Positions 1-9,631 of a stretch of DNA of 64,000 nt are shown here, piece after piece. Each line of letters begins with the position of its first letter. Within the stretch, counting starts at the first letter, position 1. The notes below the pieces were generated by a model. That model ran no database searches and had not been told where the DNA came from. It saw only the letters and a list, made by a program, of their open reading frames with translations. This DNA comes from Prochlorococcus sp. AG-459-O09 (GTDB lineage Bacteria > Cyanobacteriota > Cyanobacteriia > PCC-6307 > Cyanobiaceae), in contig QCRH01000003.1 in NCBI GenBank assembly GCA_003211955.1, positions 1 through 64,000 of the forward strand, written 5' to 3'. The translations under genes and the position numbers were made by a program.

Positions 1-284
1 CCTCTATGTCAGGTGGTGAAAAATCGTTAACTGCTTTAAGTTTTTTATTTGCTTTGCAAAAGTATAAACCTTCACCTTTTTATGCATTAGATGAGGTTGA
101 TAGTTTTTTAGATGGTATTAATGTTGAAAGGTTGTCAAAACTGATATCGGATCAGTCATTAAATGCTCAATTTATAGTCGTAAGTCATAGAAGGCCTATG
201 ATTAGTGCGTCTGAACGAACAATTGGGGTTGCGCAAGCAAGAGGAGCTAATACTCAAGTTCTTGGGTTACCAAATGCTGCATAA
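1..284 (+). CDS. smc: Chromosome segregation protein SMC, C-terminal fragment (gene begins before window)
   Basis: [18 protein letters not shown]...[13 protein letters not shown] signature and Walker B typical of SMC C-terminus; reading frame open to window edge. Confidence 0.9.
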   Translation, partial: SMSGGEKSLTALSFLFALQKYKPSPFYALDEVDSFLDGINVERLSKLISDQSLNAQFIVVSHRRPMISASERTIGVAQARGANTQVLGLPNAA

Positions 285-329
285 ACACACTTTTTTAAAT
301 TTATACGTCAGAATGATAAAAAGAAATTT

Positions 330-1373
330 ATGAGCTTGTCTAACACATCTGCTAATAAGAATCTACCTAACTCTGTTCCTAGCGAACGTTTATGGTTAAG
401 GTCAGAATTAATGGGAACACAAGTGATAACTACTGATACTGGGAAGCGGCTAGGAGTAGTTGGCGAAGTTGTTGTTGACATCGATAGAAGAGAGGTTGTC
501 GCTTTAGGACTAAGAGATAATCCACTTACAAGATTTTTACCAGGGTTGCCAAAATGGATGCCTTTAGAAAGTATAAAGCAAGTTGGAGATGTCATACTAG
601 TTGACTCCTTAGATTCTTTGAGTGAAAGTTTTTCTCCAGAAAGATATGGGCAGGTTATTAATTGTCAAGTGATTACAGAATCTGGACAACTTTTAGGAAG
701 AGTTCTTGGCTTTTCTTTTGATATTGAGACTGGGGATTTGATTTCTCTTGTCATGGGTGCTGTTGGTGTTCCGCTTTTAGGTGAGGGAGTTTTAAGTACT
801 TGGGAAATACCTGTGGAGGAAATTGTAAGTAGTGGTACTGATAGGATTATTGTCTATGAAGGTGCGGAAGAGAAATTGAAGCAACTAAGTAGTGGACTAC
901 TTGAGAAACTTGGAGTCGGGGGGTCTTCATGGGATGAAAGGGAAGCAAATGGATACTCATCAAATCTTGTACCTGTTGAGAATCAGTTACTTTCAGGTTC
1001 TGAATCAGAACGGCAAAACAATTTAGTCGAGGAATATGAAGAAGTTGTTGAACAAGATGATTATGAAGATGATTATGAAGATGAACTTGAATATGTTGAA
1101 ATAAAGGATTCTGCAGAGGAAATAAATAACAGAAAAAAGCTATACATGGATAATGATTATTCTGATCTGATCGAGAATCAAAATAGTGTTAATCAAATTG
1201 ATGAAAATAACAATATTGATTTTAAGCAAAAGAAACAATCATCCACTAATTTAGCTTCGAAAAGACCAATTCAAAATGCAACTGAAACTTTAGATATTGA
1301 ACCATTAGATGAACAAAATTTAGTACAAGAAAATAAAAGGTCAGAAAAGTTTGAAATAGATGATCCCTGGTAA
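330..1373 (+). CDS. PRC-barrel domain protein with acidic low-complexity C-terminus
   Basis: Two PRC-barrel-like segments (LMGTQVITTDTGKRLGVVGEVVVDIDRREVVAL; VINCQVITESGQLLGRVLGFSFDIETG); E/D/Y-rich tail. Confidence 0.75.
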   Translation: MSLSNTSANKNLPNSVPSERLWLRSELMGTQVITTDTGKRLGVVGEVVVDIDRREVVALGLRDNPLTRFLPGLPKWMPLESIKQVGDVILVDSLDSLSESFSPERYGQVINCQVITESGQLLGRVLGFSFDIETGDLISLVMGAVGVPLLGEGVLSTWEIPVEEIVSSGTDRIIVYEGAEEKLKQLSSGLLEKLGVGGSSWDEREANGYSSNLVPVENQLLSGSESERQNNLVEEYEEVVEQDDYEDDYEDELEYVEIKDSAEEINNRKKLYMDNDYSDLIENQNSVNQIDENNNIDFKQKKQSSTNLASKRPIQNATETLDIEPLDEQNLVQENKRSEKFEIDDPW

Positions 1374-1376
1374 TTT

Positions 1377-2642
1377 TTAGAGTTTTTTTATTGAATTAAT
1401 AATTATAGAAGCAAGTTTTTTTGCAGCACCTTTATCGCCTCTCTCTTTTTGTAGATTATCACTAATACTTTTTAAGTGATCTCTATTTTTAAGAAGAAAT
1501 AATACTTCTTTTGCAATTTTTATTGGCGAAATATTACCTATCCTTTCAGGGACAATCATTCTTTTAGCTTTAATATTTGGCCAAGCAAAAAACTTCTTTT
1601 TTTTAAAATAGAAATTTTTAATTATAAAAGTTAGGAATCTATTTATGAATGAAATTTTTCCAATTACTCCAAAAATACCATCCCATGCATTCATCATATT
1701 TAAATGTTGAGTTGGCAGAACAACTAACATTGGAAGACTAATTGCTGCTAATTCTGCAGTATTTGCTCCTACAGTCGTAATTGCAAGATCACATTCTTTT
1801 AATATTTCATAGCAAGGATGTTTCTTTATTAGATAAATCTTTGTATTTTTTGATGTTTCAATCACATAATCAAAACGAGAGTCTTTGAAGTTTTTAATTG
1901 TTTTGATTTTTGATGAGTAATATTTAGCAATTGGATTTTTGTTGCTTTGAAAAAATAAATATTCACTTTTGTCAGTAGTTGGGGCAATGGGGATTATAAA
2001 ATTTATATTTTGATTTTCTTCAGCGATATGATCTACAACTTCTAAGAAGAAAGGAATTCCAATAGAAAGCTTTGCTTTCTTAGAACCAGGCAACAATGCA
2101 ATGTAGTGTTTTCTTTTATTTCTTAATGATATTTCGCTATTAAGTTTGATATCTGCCATCAAATCGCCAATAACTTTACATTTATTTTTATATCTTTTAG
2201 GTATTAACTCTTTTACTTTTTCATTCATAGCGGCAATTTCGTTGGTCCATTTAGGCCATCGCGAAACCCATTCAGCATATGTGATATTTAAATAACCTAA
2301 TCTTTTCGCTAATAAAATGCTCCAAAATTGATCCCCACCAAGGAAAATAACTACCCCTTTTTTTGGCCAATTAGCAAAAGAATGTGGCTTTATTAATAAT
2401 TTCCAAAAACTCTTGGATTTTGTAATTAATTCGAATTTATTCCATGAATTTGCAACTAAAAATTCTTTACCAGTGGCATTTGGGCAAGGAACAAGGACTA
2501 ATCTAAGAGTGAAATTGTGTTTTTCGTCATCACATAGTGATTTATTTATTTTGTTAAGCTCATCAACTACAGGATTTACCCATGTAGTTAATTCACCAGG
2601 ACCATTGGAAATTATAACTACTGCAACTGATTTGTTTTTCAT
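1377..2642 (-). CDS. Cyanobacterial LpxB-like / glycosyltransferase-like conserved protein
   Basis: ORF with MKNKSVAVVIISNGPGELTTWV start at 2642 (or 2663); the ORF-track extension to 2765 runs through a tRNA and is artefactual. Confidence 0.6.
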   Translation of the reverse strand: MKNKSVAVVIISNGPGELTTWVNPVVDELNKINKSLCDDEKHNFTLRLVLVPCPNATGKEFLVANSWNKFELITKSKSFWKLLIKPHSFANWPKKGVVIFLGGDQFWSILLAKRLGYLNITYAEWVSRWPKWTNEIAAMNEKVKELIPKRYKNKCKVIGDLMADIKLNSEISLRNKRKHYIALLPGSKKAKLSIGIPFFLEVVDHIAEENQNINFIIPIAPTTDKSEYLFFQSNKNPIAKYYSSKIKTIKNFKDSRFDYVIETSKNTKIYLIKKHPCYEILKECDLAITTVGANTAELAAISLPMLVVLPTQHLNMMNAWDGIFGVIGKISFINRFLTFIIKNFYFKKKKFFAWPNIKAKRMIVPERIGNISPIKIAKEVLFLLKNRDHLKSISDNLQKERGDKGAAKKLASIIINSIKKL

Positions 2643-2667
2643 TGCAGTTAAACCAGAATACATTAAA

Positions 2668-2749
2668 TGCGGACGGCGAGACTTGAACTCGCAAGGCCGA
2701 AGCCACACGCTCCTTAGACGTGCGCGTCTACCAATTCCGCCACGTCCGC
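2668..2749 (-). tRNA. tRNA-Leu, anticodon read as AAG
   Basis: GCGGACG...CGTCCGC acceptor, long variable arm TGGCTTCGGCCT, T-arm GCGAG-TTCAAGT-CTCGC; anticodon arm CACGT-CTAAGGA-GCGTG. Confidence 0.93.
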
Positions 2750-3010
2750 AAAGGGTTTTCAGCAACCGGGTAATACCTAAACCTTAAAAATATCATACAT
2801 TATTGGCTGAAATCAGCATTTAGTTCTAAAAGAGTTTTTTTGAATATGATGAATAATTGTTCTATTGCATAAAACAAATATTTATACATATATAACGTTT
2901 TAGGTTGTATTGTAAAAAAATGTCCTCTGATCACTAAAAAATTTTGTTGAATACTTTGGCAAATAATTTTTTATTTTAAGTCATTTCATTTCTTCAATTT
3001 TATTTTCATA

Positions 3011-4360
3011 ATGGTTGAAAAAGTTTTAATTGCTAATCGTGGAGAAATAGCTTTACGAATTGTCAGAAGTTGTAGAGAACTAGGTATTGCAACCGTTGCA
3101 GTTTTTAGCACTGTAGATAAAAAAGCATTGCATGTTCAGCTTGCTGATGAGGCGGTTTGCGTCGGAGATTCATTAAGTAATAAGAGTTATTTAAATATTC
3201 CAAATATACTTGCTGCTGCTACATCGAGAGGAGTTGATGCTATTCATCCTGGTTATGGATTTCTTGCGGAAAATGATAAATTTGCTGAGATGTGTAATGA
3301 TCATGGCATAGTTTTTATTGGTCCATCTCCTAAAGCTATAAGATCTATGGGAGATAAATCTACGGCTAAAGAAACTATGGAAGCAGTTGGAGTTCCAACA
3401 GTACCTGGTAGTAAAGGCTTGTTATCAAATGTTGATGAGGCTTATAAATTGGCAGATGATATTGGCTATCCGGTAATTATTAAAGCGACTGCTGGAGGAG
3501 GTGGAAGAGGTATGAGGTTGGTTGAAAATTCTGATAATCTCGAAAAAATGTTTAAAGCTGCTCAAGGCGAAGCAGAAGCAGCTTTTGGTAATGATGGTTT
3601 ATATATGGAGAAATTTATAAAGAAGCCAAGACATGTAGAAATTCAAATTTTGGCCGACAGGTCGGGTAATGTTGTTCATTTAGGAGAGAGAGATTGTTCA
3701 GTTCAAAGAAGACATCAGAAGTTACTAGAGGAGTCTCCTAGTCCTGCAATTAATACTGAGCTAAGAAAAAAAATGGGTAACTCAGCTATTGCTGCTGCAA
3801 AAAGTATTGGCTACGAAGGAGCGGGGACAGTTGAATTTTTAGTTGATGATGATGATAATTTTTATTTTATGGAGATGAATACTAGGATTCAAGTTGAACA
3901 TCCTGTTACTGAAATGGTTACAGGAGTTGATTTAATAGCTGAGCAAATTAAAATCGCAGGCGGAGCAAACTTGGAATTTAATCAGGATGATATCCATTTA
4001 AACGGTCATGCTATTGAATGTAGAATAAATGCTGAAGATCCTTCTCACAATTTTCGGCCATCACCTGGAAAAATAACTGGGTGGCTTCCTCCTGGTGGCC
4101 CTGGTGTAAGGGTGGATAGTCATGTTTATACAGGCTATGAAATCCCTCCTTTCTATGACTCATTAATTGGTAAGTTAATAGTCTGGGGAAAAGATCGTAA
4201 TACTGCAATTAAACGTATGAATAGGGCTTTAAATGAATGTGCAGTAACTGGTATTCCTACAACAATTAGCTTTCATCTAACCTTACTGAATAAATCTAAA
4301 TTTAAGCAGGGTAAAATACATACTAAATATGTAGAAGAAGAGTTATTGCCAAATTACTGA
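3011..4360 (+). CDS. accC: Acetyl-CoA carboxylase biotin carboxylase subunit
   Basis: [56 protein letters not shown]. Confidence 0.97.
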   Translation: MVEKVLIANRGEIALRIVRSCRELGIATVAVFSTVDKKALHVQLADEAVCVGDSLSNKSYLNIPNILAAATSRGVDAIHPGYGFLAENDKFAEMCNDHGIVFIGPSPKAIRSMGDKSTAKETMEAVGVPTVPGSKGLLSNVDEAYKLADDIGYPVIIKATAGGGGRGMRLVENSDNLEKMFKAAQGEAEAAFGNDGLYMEKFIKKPRHVEIQILADRSGNVVHLGERDCSVQRRHQKLLEESPSPAINTELRKKMGNSAIAAAKSIGYEGAGTVEFLVDDDDNFYFMEMNTRIQVEHPVTEMVTGVDLIAEQIKIAGGANLEFNQDDIHLNGHAIECRINAEDPSHNFRPSPGKITGWLPPGGPGVRVDSHVYTGYEIPPFYDSLIGKLIVWGKDRNTAIKRMNRALNECAVTGIPTTISFHLTLLNKSKFKQGKIHTKYVEEELLPNY

Positions 4361-4378
4361 GAAATAGTTAAACGATTT

Positions 4379-4693
4379 CTATGAAATATGTGTATGCAAT
4401 GCAAGTTTTATAAGCCCTTGCTGACCGACTAAAATTTCTCTTAAAAAGCTTATAAGTCCTATCCAAATTACGGGTCCAACATCAACTCCTCCAATAGGAG
4501 GAATTAGTTTTCTTGTTAAATTAAGAATAGAGCTTGATGGTATGGAAACTAATAACCATAACCCTTTATTTAAATCAATTTTTGGGTACCAACTAAGTAT
4601 TAATCTTATTAGAAAAACTATAGTTAGATATGAAAGAGAAATTCCTAAACTAATATCTAAAATTTGAAGAGAATTAATAAGCAAGGAAATCAC
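4379..4693 (-). CDS. YGGT family membrane protein
   Basis: Two hydrophobic segments with LIRLILSWYPKID and PSSSILNLTRKLIPPIGGVDVGPVIW, typical of YGGT. Confidence 0.8.
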   Translation of the reverse strand: MISLLINSLQILDISLGISLSYLTIVFLIRLILSWYPKIDLNKGLWLLVSIPSSSILNLTRKLIPPIGGVDVGPVIWIGLISFLREILVGQQGLIKLALHTHIS

Positions 4694-4774
4694 AATTATT
4701 TAATTCATCTTAATAAATAACCCATTGAAACGTATTTAATTCGTATTATAAATTGAGAATTTAATATTTAAAAA

Positions 4775-4960
4775 GTGTTTCAAATCTCAAATTTATTACT
4801 AGCAGCAGATTTTTCGGCTGAAGTTGCAAATAATTCCGCAGTTGGAATGATAGGTAGTTTTATTGCCGCTGCCTTACTTATCGTTATTCCAGCCACTGCA
4901 TTTTTGATTTTTGTCAGCCAGAAAGATTCCCTCGATCGTACTTCTACTGGAAGACGCTAG
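4775..4960 (+). CDS. psbX: Photosystem II protein PsbX
   Basis: 61 aa single-TM protein [27 protein letters not shown]. Confidence 0.9.
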   Translation: MFQISNLLLAADFSAEVANNSAVGMIGSFIAAALLIVIPATAFLIFVSQKDSLDRTSTGRR

Positions 4961-5039
4961 TTTTTGTAGAAGTTTTAAGTACACTATATATATAAGGGAA
5001 CTAAGTAACCCTTTAAAAATAAATTTTTGGAGAAAGAAT

Positions 5040-5969
5040 GTGGTCAATGCTAGTCTCAATTGGGCCAGTATTGTTGGTATAGTTCTCGCGGTATGTGGAG
5101 GAGGCCTTTACTTTTTGAGGACCTTTAAGCCTGCCTTGGCAAGGGATTATGATGTTTTCTTCGCAGCAATTGGACTTTTGTGCGGAGGAATATTATTTTT
5201 TCAAGGCTGGAGGTTAGATCCTATACTTCAGTTTGGCCAGTTTTTATTAGCAGGAACTACAGTTTTTTTCGCATATGAAAGTGTGCGATTAAGGGGAGTT
5301 GCTACTGATCAAGCTAGAAGGTCATCTTATTTTGATGATGATCCTATTTCTGATGTTCCCAGAAATTCTAGAGGCCGATTTAATGACGATTATGATAGAT
5401 TTGAAGAATCTGAAAGACCATCCAGAAGATTTAAACCTCAAGAAGATGAATTTGAAGAAGACTATACGGAGGGGAGATCTCGTAGGAGGAATATTTCAAG
5501 AGCTATACCCTCTGCTGCAGCAAGTAGAAGTAGGCCATCTACAAGGGAAACAAGTAAGTTTGAAAATGATGAATCTATAATAAGGAGAAGAAAGACTTCT
5601 GAAGATAGAAATAGTAAAAAACCAGAAACAAATAACTTTGGTGAGAGAAGAAATTTATCTCGTGATGAAGTTAAAACAGGGTCAAGACCCAGAATGAATC
5701 GTACAGTTTCTAGACGAGATAACATCTCTGCTCCTGGCGATTCTTCTCCATTAAGAAAGAAACCTACTAGATCCCCTATTAGGCAGCAAACTTCAACTGC
5801 TCAAGTAGAAGATGCTTCATTTAAAGATGCTAATCAAGCCAAAAAACCACGTGAGACTAGTAGAGTAAGCTCTGCATCTAGATCAAGTTCAAAAAATCAA
5901 AATAGTAGATATAACGTTGGAACAAACAAGAGGAAACCAAGAGATAACAGTTCTAGATTTGATGATTAA
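5040..5969 (+). CDS. ycf66: Ycf66 family protein with long basic Ser/Arg-rich tail
   Basis: Likely GTG start at 5040: VNASLNWASIVGIVLAVCGGGLYFLRTFKPALARDYDVFFAAIGLLCGGILFFQGWRLDPILQFGQFLL, then a disordered tail. Confidence 0.88.
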   Translation: MVNASLNWASIVGIVLAVCGGGLYFLRTFKPALARDYDVFFAAIGLLCGGILFFQGWRLDPILQFGQFLLAGTTVFFAYESVRLRGVATDQARRSSYFDDDPISDVPRNSRGRFNDDYDRFEESERPSRRFKPQEDEFEEDYTEGRSRRRNISRAIPSAAASRSRPSTRETSKFENDESIIRRRKTSEDRNSKKPETNNFGERRNLSRDEVKTGSRPRMNRTVSRRDNISAPGDSSPLRKKPTRSPIRQQTSTAQVEDASFKDANQAKKPRETSRVSSASRSSSKNQNSRYNVGTNKRKPRDNSSRFDD

Positions 5970-6245
5970 TTATAAGATTCCTGCCCATTTTAAAAACGAT
6001 TGTTTACTAAATAATTCAATCAATATTATTGCCAAGAAGCCAATCATTGCAAATCTTCCATTAGTTATTTCAGAATAACTACTCCATCCAAATCTATATT
6101 CATCTTTAATTTCTATAGATTTTTCATCTAATTTATTGTCTCCAATTTGTTCATTGATGTAATTTGGATCTTTCTGCTGTTCTATCAAACTCTCATTATC
6201 TAAATTAGTGATTTCTGAGTTAGTTTGTTCTTCTTTAGAATTCAT
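5970..6245 (-). CDS. High-light-inducible / chlorophyll a-b binding-like protein with acidic N-terminal extension
   Basis: RFGWSSYSEITNGRFAMIGFLAIILIELFSKQSFLKWAGI, Hli ExxNGRxAMxGF motif. Confidence 0.85.
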   Translation of the reverse strand: MNSKEEQTNSEITNLDNESLIEQQKDPNYINEQIGDNKLDEKSIEIKDEYRFGWSSYSEITNGRFAMIGFLAIILIELFSKQSFLKWAGIL

Positions 6246-6253
6246 TTTTTTTG

Positions 6254-8236
6254 TTAATCCTTAAAATTATACTTTTCAGAAGTCAATAATTTCCAGTCTC
6301 CTTGTCCATTTAATTCTAAAATATTCTCGTGAAAATCTTTTAAGCTAGGTCTATGTCCAACACTAATAAGAGAAAGTTCTCGTTCCTTTAGTAAATTATA
6401 TAGTTTTTTTTCAGTGTTAATATCTAAAGCACTTGTAGCTTCATCAAGTACTGCAAATCTCGGAGAATTTAGTAAGAGTCTTGCAAAAGCCAATCTTTGT
6501 TGCTCACCTAGGGAAAGAATTCGTGGCCAATCTTGTTTGATATCAAGATTAGGATACCGATCCACTAAAGTTTTTAAATTTACTTCATGTAATACAGAAG
6601 TAAGATGTTCATCACTAAATTTCTTAACTTCTGTGGGATAACATAATTGTTCCCTCAAAGAACCAAGTAACATATATGGTTTTTGAGGTATGAATAATAA
6701 TTCCCCAATTTTTGGTTTTTTAATTACTCCCTGATCGGGTTCCCATAAGCCACTAATCATTCTTAGTAAAGATGTTTTTCCGCACCCAGATGGTCCTACA
6801 ACCAAAAGTGATTGTTTATTGTCGATGCTCAAATTTAAATTTTTAATTATTGTTTTATTTGATCCTGGTGGGCAAAGGTCAGCATTATTAATAAGAATTG
6901 AGGGGTAATCTGAAATAACGTTTTGATTGCTTGTTGGGTTGGTTTGACTAATGGATTCAACTTTTGATTGGAATCCTTCTAATCTGCCAATACCAGCAGT
7001 AAATTTTGCAAGTTCTTCGATTTGATTAACAATGAAAAATAACGAACCTTCGACCATTCCAAATGCAAAGCTTGCCTGAATAAAGCGTCCATAATCAATC
7101 TCACCTTTAAAGTAAGGGATTGCCATTATTAAATATGGGAAGAAATTTCCAGCATAATTAATGGATCTTCTCATGACGTCTATTATCACTCTCCATATAA
7201 TCAGTAAATTAAAGTTTCTCACCACTTCTCCTAAGCGTCTTTCAGTTTCACTACGCTCAGGATTCTCCCCAGAGTAAAAGGCTATTGATTCAGCATTATC
7301 TCTGATATGTACTAAGCCATATCGAAAATCCGCTTCATATCTAAGTTGATCAAAATCAATCTTTACAAGATTTTTTCCAGCAATTAAAAGGATAGAAGTT
7401 GCAAATGCAGCGTAACCAAATAAAGAAAAAGTAAGTGTTGTACTAATACTCCATAAAATAAGAATATTAAGTGAAAATGTTAGTAGGGCATCAAAAATAC
7501 CTAATGTGAAAGAGAGGCTTTGTCCGGTAAAAGCTCTTGTATCATCTGTGATTCTTTGGTCAGGATTATCTACATCGGTTTGTTCTTCATCATTAGGATT
7601 TAGTTGGTAATAAGCTTTATTAGTCATATAATCTTTAACCAAACTTTTTGAAAGCCATTCTCTCCAAATTATTCCTAACTTATATGTAAAAAATATTTGG
7701 GAAACACGTATTGGTAGAGCCACAGCGAAACAACAAGCGTAAATCCCCAATATCCGATAAAACCCCTCTTCTTGTTTTTCTACCAAAGCATTTGTTAAAT
7801 CTCTTGCAATGAATCCAATACCTGCGTTTATTCCGTTTACAGCTAAAAGCATTAATACAATTATCGCAAGGAATAACCAATGTAACCATCTACGGTTTTT
7901 TAATTGACGTCTTAAGCTAAAAAAGCTCCCTGATCCAATTAGAAATAGGGCAGAGAAAAGCAATCCCCAGCTACCAGCCCAAATTGAATTGACAGTACTT
8001 ACTACACCTCCGAAATACTTTTCAAGAAAAATTGGTTGAAAGCTTTCAAAAAAACTAATTATTCCTGTAAGACCAACAAGTACTACGCCTCCAACACAAA
8101 ATAAAAGAGAAATCAAAAGCCATATGAATTGAAATCCATTACATTGATCTATGGGAAGAAAGAAAGGCTGAGATAGTTTCCTTAATTTTTGTAATTGGTA
8201 CAATATTTTGGTTTTATTATTAATTGCTTTATTCAT
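6254..8236 (-). CDS. ABC transporter, fused permease and ATP-binding domains (SbmA/BacA/ABCD-like)
   Basis: N-terminal membrane domain; GPSGCGKTSLLRMISGLWEPDQG, LSLGEQQRLAFARLLLNSPRFAVLDEATSALD. Confidence 0.9.
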   Translation of the reverse strand: MNKAINNKTKILYQLQKLRKLSQPFFLPIDQCNGFQFIWLLISLLFCVGGVVLVGLTGIISFFESFQPIFLEKYFGGVVSTVNSIWAGSWGLLFSALFLIGSGSFFSLRRQLKNRRWLHWLFLAIIVLMLLAVNGINAGIGFIARDLTNALVEKQEEGFYRILGIYACCFAVALPIRVSQIFFTYKLGIIWREWLSKSLVKDYMTNKAYYQLNPNDEEQTDVDNPDQRITDDTRAFTGQSLSFTLGIFDALLTFSLNILILWSISTTLTFSLFGYAAFATSILLIAGKNLVKIDFDQLRYEADFRYGLVHIRDNAESIAFYSGENPERSETERRLGEVVRNFNLLIIWRVIIDVMRRSINYAGNFFPYLIMAIPYFKGEIDYGRFIQASFAFGMVEGSLFFIVNQIEELAKFTAGIGRLEGFQSKVESISQTNPTSNQNVISDYPSILINNADLCPPGSNKTIIKNLNLSIDNKQSLLVVGPSGCGKTSLLRMISGLWEPDQGVIKKPKIGELLFIPQKPYMLLGSLREQLCYPTEVKKFSDEHLTSVLHEVNLKTLVDRYPNLDIKQDWPRILSLGEQQRLAFARLLLNSPRFAVLDEATSALDINTEKKLYNLLKERELSLISVGHRPSLKDFHENILELNGQGDWKLLTSEKYNFKD

Positions 8237-8277
8237 TACTCGGCAGTTTTATAAAGTAAATTATAACTTTTAGAATT

Positions 8278-8556
8278 CTATTGACCAAAGCCAATAAATG
8301 AAAGTGCCCAGTCAGGTAAATTTAAGTAATTCAAGATTGTCATATCAAATTTATGAACATTTGGAAAAGATTTATCTAAGACCCACCATAAAAGAAAAGG
8401 TAGATTAAATAAAATTTGTAATTGCCATTTATAAGTTAAAACCTTCCAAATTTTTATTAACTTAGTTTTGAGTGAATCGTCTAGATCTTCCCAATTCTTT
8501 GAGATTAAATTGAATAAATTTTTGGATTTATTATTTAAGGAATCTGATGTATTCAT
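8278..8556 (-). CDS. Hypothetical small membrane-associated protein
   Basis: ORF of 92 aa between coding genes on the same strand. Confidence 0.6.
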   Translation of the reverse strand: MNTSDSLNNKSKNLFNLISKNWEDLDDSLKTKLIKIWKVLTYKWQLQILFNLPFLLWWVLDKSFPNVHKFDMTILNYLNLPDWALSFIGFGQ

Positions 8557-8602
8557 TATGTTTTTACTTATTTATAACCCATAAACTTTTCTTTCGAGAG
8601 TT

Positions 8603-8944
8603 TTAACCTGGGGGCCAATTCATTTTTCTTCCAGATAAAAAATGAATATGCAAATGAAAAACTGTTTGTCCGGATTCTGCTCCAGTATTAATTACTGTCC
8701 TCCAATTAGTTAAATTTTTTGATTTAGCTATTTTACTACCAACAAAAAGTAAATGCCCTAAAAAATTTGCATCTTCTTCAATACAATCCAATAAACTAAT
8801 AATTGGTTTTTTGGGAATCACTAAAAAATGTACTGGTGCTTGCGCTTGGATATCATTAAACGCAATACAAAACTCATCTTCATAAAGCTTATCGCAAGGT
8901 ATTTCTTTATTTATTATTTTTTGAAATATTGTGGTTTCAGTCAT
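8603..8944 (-). CDS. HIT (histidine triad) family protein
   Basis: ETTIFQKIINKEIPCDKLYEDE...VFHLHIHFLSGRKMNWPPG. Confidence 0.95.
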   Translation of the reverse strand: MTETTIFQKIINKEIPCDKLYEDEFCIAFNDIQAQAPVHFLVIPKKPIISLLDCIEEDANFLGHLLFVGSKIAKSKNLTNWRTVINTGAESGQTVFHLHIHFLSGRKMNWPPG

Positions 8945-8948
8945 TAGA

Positions 8949-9575
8949 TTAATTAATAGAAATTACGTCTTTTTCGTTGAACCCTTCCTTTATAAGTTCT
9001 TTGTTCAAATCATCTTTTGATGTAACTCTATCAACAAATAATATTCCGTTTAAGTGATCCATTTCGTGTTGAATACACCTCGCCAGAAGTCCATCTGCTT
9101 TCATTTTACGTGGTCTCCCCATTTCATCTCTAAATTTTAATTTTATAGTTGATGGTCTTACTACATTCAAATATACGCCAGGTATACTTAAGCAGCCTTC
9201 TTCGTATGAATTAAGGGTTGTTCCAAAGTCTGTAATTTCTGGATTGATTAATATTAGAGGTTCTGCTGCTGAATCTTCAAAATTTACATCTATGACAAGA
9301 AGCTCTTTGTTGATACCAATTTGAGGTGCTGCAAGTCCAATTCCTTTAGCTGCGTACATGCTTTGAAGCATTTCTCTAGATAGTTTTCTAATCGATTCGT
9401 CAACCTTAGTTATTCTTTTAGAATTTTTTCTTAATATATCATCACCAAGTTTATAGATATCTAGAGATGGCTTACCTGTTTGTTCTTTTGTAATTTTTTC
9501 TGAGCTTCCATTTGTTCTTGACTTTTTTGCAAGTTTTGAAAAATGGTTTGCCACGTTAAAAAAGTTTTTAATCAA
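8949..9575 (-). CDS. def: Peptide deformylase
   Basis: GIGLAAPQIGI, EEGCLSIPGVY, QHEMDHLNGILFVDR. Confidence 0.97.
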   Translation of the reverse strand: MIKNFFNVANHFSKLAKKSRTNGSSEKITKEQTGKPSLDIYKLGDDILRKNSKRITKVDESIRKLSREMLQSMYAAKGIGLAAPQIGINKELLVIDVNFEDSAAEPLILINPEITDFGTTLNSYEEGCLSIPGVYLNVVRPSTIKLKFRDEMGRPRKMKADGLLARCIQHEMDHLNGILFVDRVTSKDDLNKELIKEGFNEKDVISIN

Positions 9576-9631
9576 GAGTTTAGCTATAAAAATATTAGCA
9601 CTTTAATTTACTTTCTTTATATTTTTTTTAA

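Noticed and set aside
2668-2749. Possible group I intron in tRNA-Leu, as known for cyanobacterial tRNA-Leu(UAA)
   Set aside because: This tRNA is contiguous, anticodon reads AAG, and no intron is inserted in the anticodon loop.
2643-2765. N-terminal extension of the 1377-2765 ORF
   Set aside because: It translates through the tRNA-Leu gene (2668-2749); true start is probably ATG at 2642 or 2663.
4360-4380. AGAAAT...ATTTCT stem as a bidirectional terminator between accC and the YGGT gene
   Set aside because: Only 6 bp of AT-rich stem and no T-tract; too weak to call.
5299-5580. 93-aa ORF in an alternate frame inside ycf66
   Set aside because: Low-complexity L/M/D/E/K translation caused by the repetitive composition of the ycf66 tail in another frame.
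5462-5725. 87-aa antisense ORF in ycf66
   Set aside because: Ser/Leu-rich antisense of the SR-like tail; no domain, no independent support.
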